From assembly GCA_954871525.1 (NCBI GenBank), contig OX940865.1, forward strand, positions 19,576,420 through 19,640,419: a stretch of 64,000 bases of DNA, written 5' to 3'. Shown here piece by piece: positions 58,983-64,000 of this stretch. The notes under the pieces were generated by a model. It saw only the letters and a list, made by a program, of their open reading frames with translations. It had not been told where the DNA came from and ran no database searches. The first letter of the stretch is position 1. The number at the start of each line of letters is the position of its first letter. Origin of the DNA: Parietaria judaica. Lineage: Eukaryota; Streptophyta; Magnoliopsida; Rosales; Urticaceae. The translations under genes and the position numbers were made by a program.

Positions 58983-59069
58983 CATCGCGACGCGACGGTT
59001 CGCGACGGCTGGACCGGTGATTAGGTCGCGACGAAGCGCGAAGACGCGGGTTTCACCTCTAGCAGGGAT
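58807..59069. mobile_element. hAT-type MITE, 247 bp, with TCGCGA-rich body
   Basis: The element (58815-59061) begins TAGAGGTGAAACTC and ends GGGTTTCACCTCTA. Flanks are 8-bp repeats with one mismatch, GCATGGAT (58807-58814) and GCAGGGAT (59062-59069). The body has many TCGCGA words and a (TC)n run at about 58942-58978. Confidence 0.8.
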
Positions 59070-60520
59070 ACCCTCAGTAATTGTTTTTTGTTTCTTGACA
59101 GAGAGAGTATTAAGGGTATGCATCTAATTAAAATTTCAAAAGAGGTTTTTTGATAATTTAATTCTCTGTTAAGTAACAGCGTGACAAATAATGAACTAAC
59201 AATTGAAAATAATAATTTTTTAATAATGGGAATCTAATGTTAAAATTCCAAATAATGACTTATAGAGGGATTTTTTTTTAATCAAGTTTTCCTTCATTTA
59301 TACAGTGCTAATCACACTTGAAATCTCAACCTACTCTCTAGGCTAGTTTTAGCATGCCAAACTTATGAAATCTCTCTTATTCATTTGGATTCTTAAACCC
59401 TTAAACAAATTAGTGAACGGCACCGTGCTCTGCTCGGCGACGCATTTATTATTATTATTATTATAAATAAATATATTAGATATATTAATTCTATAAATTG
59501 GTTGTTATAATCGAAATAACTACAACCAAAACGAACCCAACAATCTCGATTTATTGATCAAGTCATGATATCGTCAAATGTTTATTAATTATATGGGTAG
59601 ATAATATAATATTTTTAAAAATAAGTACATAACCAAAATACTTTTCACAAAATGACTGACAAGAATAGAAGAGTCTGTTCAAATTTGATAAATTAAACTG
59701 AACAGGTTGTATAATAATACTAAAACATTGCGTATGTGTGAAGAGAAAAACTAAAACTAAAATAACAAATATAAAGGATTTACAATATTTCTATGGAGTT
59801 AGTTATTTATATTAAGAAAAACTTCAGTAATTTGAGTTACTAATGAAAAATAAATAAAAAATTATCGACTATGTACACAAAATTTGCAGTTTATCATAAA
59901 TTCCAATTCCGCTTAAAATGTAATTAAAAAATCTTCGAATAGACAATACAGAGATATGTGTAGTATGAAAAGATAAATATTTATAATATAATGTAATAAT
60001 ACTTTGTTTCTCTATAAGTTTTATGTTCTTACTTGGATCTTTAAATATCTTTGTTGTTGTTATATTCTTTGACTAACAATTAATATAAAATTTAACAAAT
60101 TATTTGATTACAATAACGAAATTATTTTAAATGAATTAAGAGTTATCCCAAATATAAAATATTTTCTTTCATAATTAGGAACTTATAAATATAGTTTATA
60201 ATAGTCCTTGGCGATCCATATTTATCATTAAATCACGACTCGTAAGAAATGTCAAAAAATGCTATATTAGGTTTTGTACGTCGGCTTGTAACAAAATTTT
60301 CCTTAAATGTAGCAACCTAAATAGTTAAAATAAATATTTCTTATTTTTACGATTAAACAAATATTACTCATAAAAATATGTTCCTTAAATGTAGCTAACA
60401 TAATAACTAGTTAAACCATTAAATGTGTTTAATTATTCGAATAACCTAATCAATAGGATATTTTCACCAATTTTTTTTCTTCAAAATTCGAAACAATTGT
60501 ACAATTACGAAGTTGTAACT
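59070..60520. other. AT-rich spacer without a supported gene
   Basis: Contains an (ATT)n run at about 59450-59462. Nothing coding, and no inverted or direct repeats that I could define. Confidence 0.45.
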
Positions 60521-60524
60521 ATAT

Positions 60525-61230
60525 ACAGTAGAACCTCTATAAATTTATATTGTTGGGACCGGCAAAAAATATTATCTTATCGGAATATTAATTAATATAT
60601 AAATTATTAATTTATTAATTTAAACATTAATGAAGAAAAAAAAATTATTAATCAACTATAAGTATATAAACATCTTTACTAACAAAATACTATTTCAATT
60701 TATTATATCAAGAATATTAAAGTATCAATATTAAGAATGTCAAGAGAGACTATTATGAATTAATTTTTTATTATTAGAGTACAAATATAAAAAAAAAAGG
60801 TCAGTGTGTATTAAAGAGGAATAACAAAGATTCTTAGAGTAGTGATAAGGGTTTTAGGGTACATGATTAGTGAATCATATACAATGTTATAGGGTACAAT
60901 AACTTCTACAGTAATAGCCTCAGAAACAATTTACTATGTAATCATATTTTAAGAAAACTACATGATTCAATGTAATGTTATCTTTTTATTTAATGTGATT
61001 TCATGTTATTTATGTTAAATTTTTATATATAGTGATTTTATGATTATTTATGTGATTTTTTATATTGAATTATTAATTAAAATATCACGTGGGACTTATA
61101 TACTTTTTAAAAATATTATTATCTTATAAATTCAGCGTATTATTAATTTAGCTAGTTAGGCCCGAGTTGGGACCGGAAAAATTATTATTTAATCGCGACT
61201 ATTAATTGATCGAGTATTACGATTACGAAG
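60525..61230. mobile_element. Relic of a dispersed element beginning ACAGTAGAACCTCTATAAAT
   Basis: The left end (about 60525) and the inner TTGTTGGGACCGG are matched in inverted order near 61155-61175 (AGTTGGGACCGGAAAAATTATT). The right terminus has decayed. The left end resembles a repeat found in many plant genomes; its class is not certain. Confidence 0.4.
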
Positions 61231-61535
61231 TTGTAACTATATATACGATTTTGTAACTGAGAATATTTACCAAGTTATAACTACGAATATTTACCAAGTT
61301 GTAACTGCAAATATTTACCAAGTTGTAATTATATATACGGAATTGTAACTATATTTACCAAGCGAGCAGTTGGCTATATATACTAAGTTGTAACTATATA
61401 TACCGAATCATAACTATATTTACCAAGCAAGCAATTGACTATATATACGAAGTTGTAACTACATATGTATGCCAAACTATAACTATATAACTACGAAATA
61501 TAATTTACAAAGTTGTAACTATATATACCAGGCAA
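61200..61535. repeat. Irregular tandem repeat of AAGTTGTAACTATATATAC
   Basis: About twelve units of 25-35 bp built on (A/C)AAGTTGTAACTA with TATATAC or TATTTACC spacers. It corresponds to the TTGTAAAT tract of repeat family R at 14870-15350 in reverse orientation. Confidence 0.65.
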
Positions 61536-62640
61536 GCGAGGGAGAACTAGAGCTTGGCGATCGAGATAGTAGTAGAATGAGTGAACGGGAAATAAGGAAG
61601 GAGAAAGTCGGGCGAGAAGATGCATCCGACAGCAAACTACGACAGACTGTGACCGAACAAACAGAGAACGATCCACGGCGAACAAAATATGGCGACGATC
61701 CGCGGAAAACTAACGACGGCGAACTAGGGCAAACAGCGACGATCCCGAATGGAATCAGGGCAAATAGCTATTGTGGCGAATCAGTGGAGGTAGCGCAATG
61801 GAGGAGGTGACGCGACGAAGGATGAGGCGCGCAGGGGGAGCTCGGATGAATGCGAACGAACAGCTCGTGTCGAAGAGAGGCAGGGAGAAAGAACACGAAG
61901 AGATAAAATGCAGAGAAATAAAAGGAGAATTCAAAATTTGAAGTCAAAGTATCAAACTAATTGAAAATATGATAAATATGAGAATAATTCAACCTTAATT
62001 TTAGGAAAATTAAATTTTGAAATTACAATTAAAAAAATATAGTTAAAATCAAGGTTATAATAGTCCAAAATTTATTAAAAATGAGCATAAATGAATGGGT
62101 TAATGGCAGCAAAAATACCCAAAGTTTGGTCAAAGAACCCCTCGGGTACCCAAAGTTTAAAAGTGGTGGCAAAAATACCCAAAGTCACATTTGGGGAGTT
62201 GACCACTTCATTCTTGTAACGCCATTAACTTACCCAATAACTCTGGCCACGTAGAAAAATCTGTTTCGTTAAGTGTAATCATTAAAGGTTCAATTAGTTG
62301 TATTAAATAGTATTACTTAGGGGTTTAATTCGCTGTTTTCTCATAAACGAGGCTGATGTGGGCTTGTCAACGTGGAAAAAATTGTTTTGTCGGCAACTCA
62401 CGTTTGTCTGCGTGGTCAGAGTTAACATGTAAATTAACGGTGTTACGAGATTGGAGTGGTCAACTCCCCAAATATGACTTTGGGTATTTTTACCACCATT
62501 TTTAAACTTTGGGTACCCGAGAGGTTCTTTGACTAAACTTTGGGTATTTTTGCCATCATTAACCCTAAATGAATTAATTGAAATTATGAGTATTTCTCTT
62601 TAAACCTTGAGTGGATTTTGGACATTTCATGCATTTATCT
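61536..62640. repeat. Inverted copy of repeat family R, interrupted by a P2 MITE
   Basis: GC-rich core at 61540-61920, then an AT-rich end (GAGAATAATTCAACCTTAATTTTAGG; GGTTATAATAGTCCAAAATTTATT) that is the reverse complement of 14390-14560. The outermost part continues after the MITE at 62575-62635. A 113-codon frame in the core has the composition of the repeat and is not called as a gene. Confidence 0.55.
62088..62574. mobile_element. Long-inverted-repeat Mutator-like MITE, 469 bp, family P2
   Basis: The element (62097-62565) is flanked by a perfect 9-bp duplication TAAATGAAT (62088-62096 and 62566-62574). Its arms match the element at 54650, and its centre is the reverse complement of that copy. 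Confidence 0.9.
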
Positions 62641-63150
62641 TATAATTTTTCATCTTTCATTTTTAATTTGCTATGAAACTTACATGTTTTTCTACATTAT
62701 TTCAAGCTTGTTTTTTTGTTTTGTTTCGAGTGTCTGTGTAATTAAGATTCAATCACTACTAATCTACTATGAGATTCGAAACTTTCATCTTTTACTTAAA
62801 GAAAAGTACAACTGTTAATTACTGTTACATAACCATAAATGCTATAATTTACATAACCATAAATGCTATAATTGATCAACTGTACAAACATGCAAAGAGT
62901 CAATTACTTTCAAGTTTCAACTATATTTAATTATGGGCGACCAACTCTCGTGTCCAACTCGGACACGGGTTGCCCACTAGCACAGAATACGTAGGAGAGG
63001 CTGCCCGTAGCAGTTGGAGAACACTACCCGGTACAATTTCCGGGTTTTACCTATAATAGTGACAGTAGACTTGGTCCATCCAGCTACACTTTATTATACC
63101 AAAATATAATTCAGAAAACATATAATTACTGACTTTTTTTTTTATTATTC

Positions 63151-63629
63151 CTAACTTTTTTCAAAGTGGCCCTGGCAAAGGACTAAGCCTAGCCACAGGG
63201 ACACAAACCAAAGGATGCTATGGTGATTGAAGATGTGTTTCCCAGCTACAAGCACATTCTGATATAATCCTTTGGTTTGTGTCCCTGTGACTAACTTCGG
63301 GAGCCCTTCTTCCATGCTAACTTCCCCGTTGGTTTCCCACTCGAAGCACTGAATCATCGCAGCCAGGGTCGCCTGCACGACGTGCAGCCCCAGCAAGCCC
63401 CCGCGGCACCCTCTCCGCCCGCTCCTGAACGGCAGAAACCAAAAGGTCTGTCCAGCATCCAACTCACTATTTCCACTCCTCTCTGGCTTGGATCAAGTGG
63501 GCTTTCCCAGCGCCTAGAGTCTCTATTGATGGCCCAAACGTTGATGAAAACCCTATTGTTCTTCGCTATGTCGTAGTTATTGACTTTGCATTTTTCGGAG
63601 GCCTCTCTGAATAGAAGTGGGCCCGGCGG
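63151..63629 (-). pseudogene. Scrambled 3' fragment of the CYP93-like P450
   Basis: From about 63296 to 63625 the minus strand encodes the haem region, [32 protein letters not shown], with the loop mutated ([10 protein letters not shown] instead of [10 protein letters not shown]) and a small deletion upstream. Between the C-terminal codons and this block lies a 50-base piece (63217-63266) copied from the start of exon 2 (VLVAG, ITI), bracketed by a 23-bp perfect inverted repeat (63194-63216 and 63267-63289). Homology ends near 63629, where a CAGTGGCGAAGC transposon end begins. It cannot make a P450. Confidence 0.85.
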
Positions 63630-64000
63630 GCAGTGGCGAAGCTAGCTTTTTTATTCAAGAGGGGCACAATATTTTTTTTAAAGAGATATTAACTAGTCTT
63701 AAGAATGATTACTCTAAAATAAAAATGAAACGTATACTATAATTGTAAGATCATTTTAGAATTGGAATTCTTAGTCAAATAATAAAAGATTGCCTCTAAA
63801 AAATTAAAATTAAAAATAAGAATACTTATTCGATGCTGTAACTAAGTTTAATACATTTACATTAAAAAAATTCAGACTTCTAGTTCTTTTATTTGTTTCT
63901 TTATTTTTATTTTTGTAGATTAAACTTTGTCCAGTAGTTGATTTTTAATACAAAGTTTTTGCTTTAAAAGTCATACTATATACATGCTCTAAAAGTCTAT
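63629..64000. mobile_element. Probable hAT-type element, left end only, cut by the window edge
   Basis: CAGTGGCGAAGCTAGC followed by AAGAGGGGCAC parallels the start of the element at 6777 (CAGTGACGGAGCCAGCC, GAAGGGGCAC). The other end is outside the window. Confidence 0.5.

Noticed and set aside
61469..61810. 113-codon charged frame as a gene
   Set aside because: Lies in the core of the inverted copy of repeat family R and has no counterpart in the forward copy.

Overview
This is a 64 kb piece of an AT-rich flowering-plant (eudicot) nuclear genome. The evidence is intron-bearing genes with GT-AG junctions, two leucine-rich-repeat genes of the polygalacturonase-inhibitor (PGIP) type, a CYP93-like cytochrome P450, a complete Ty1/copia retrotransposon with a plant initiator-tRNA-Met primer site, a tRNA-like SINE, a Helitron 3' end, and many hAT- and Mutator-like MITEs with recognisable target-site duplications. 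The species cannot be fixed from sequence alone. No bacterial operon, CRISPR array, rRNA or convincing tRNA gene was seen.

Left part (1 to about 29.1 kb): a tandem array of one family of very small secreted proteins, all on the minus strand. Three copies are open (8525-8767, 25070-25819, 28610-28822). Two are broken (172-416, 13619-13874), one is a fragment (1793-1950) and one appears only as a 3'-flank relic (about 4251-4372). They share an almost invariant signal peptide starting MAKSVALV and a PARKLLQLG junction, but the mature part is wildly different between copies. In one copy it has expanded into 20-residue Gly/Ala/Asp/Arg repeats. The last two copies lie in a clear tandem duplication of about 3 kb (22.65-26.12 and 26.13-29.12 kb). 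The spaces are filled with MITEs, a 1.66 kb GC-rich inverted-repeat element, a decayed retroelement and a probable Helitron ending at 22540.

Middle part (29-43.4 kb): no host gene is supported. It holds a decayed Mutator-like transposase fragment, a six-copy tandem array of a unit of about 250 bp, several foldback elements, a SINE inserted inside a MITE, and an intact 5.3 kb copia element. The two copia LTRs look identical except for a TA microsatellite, so the insertion is very recent. It landed in an older long-inverted-repeat MITE.

Right part (43.4-64 kb): two tandem intact PGIP genes (44173-45165 and 48150-49142), a five-exon alpha/beta-hydrolase gene of the ABHD18/DUF2048 type (51132-54224), a two-exon CYP93-like P450 with a one-base frameshift (56068-57988), and a scrambled 3' fragment of that P450 7 kb away (63151-63629). 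All host genes in the window are on the minus strand. The secreted-peptide array and the PGIP pair both look like defence-type tandem clusters; this is inference. The hydrolase looks like an ordinary conserved gene.
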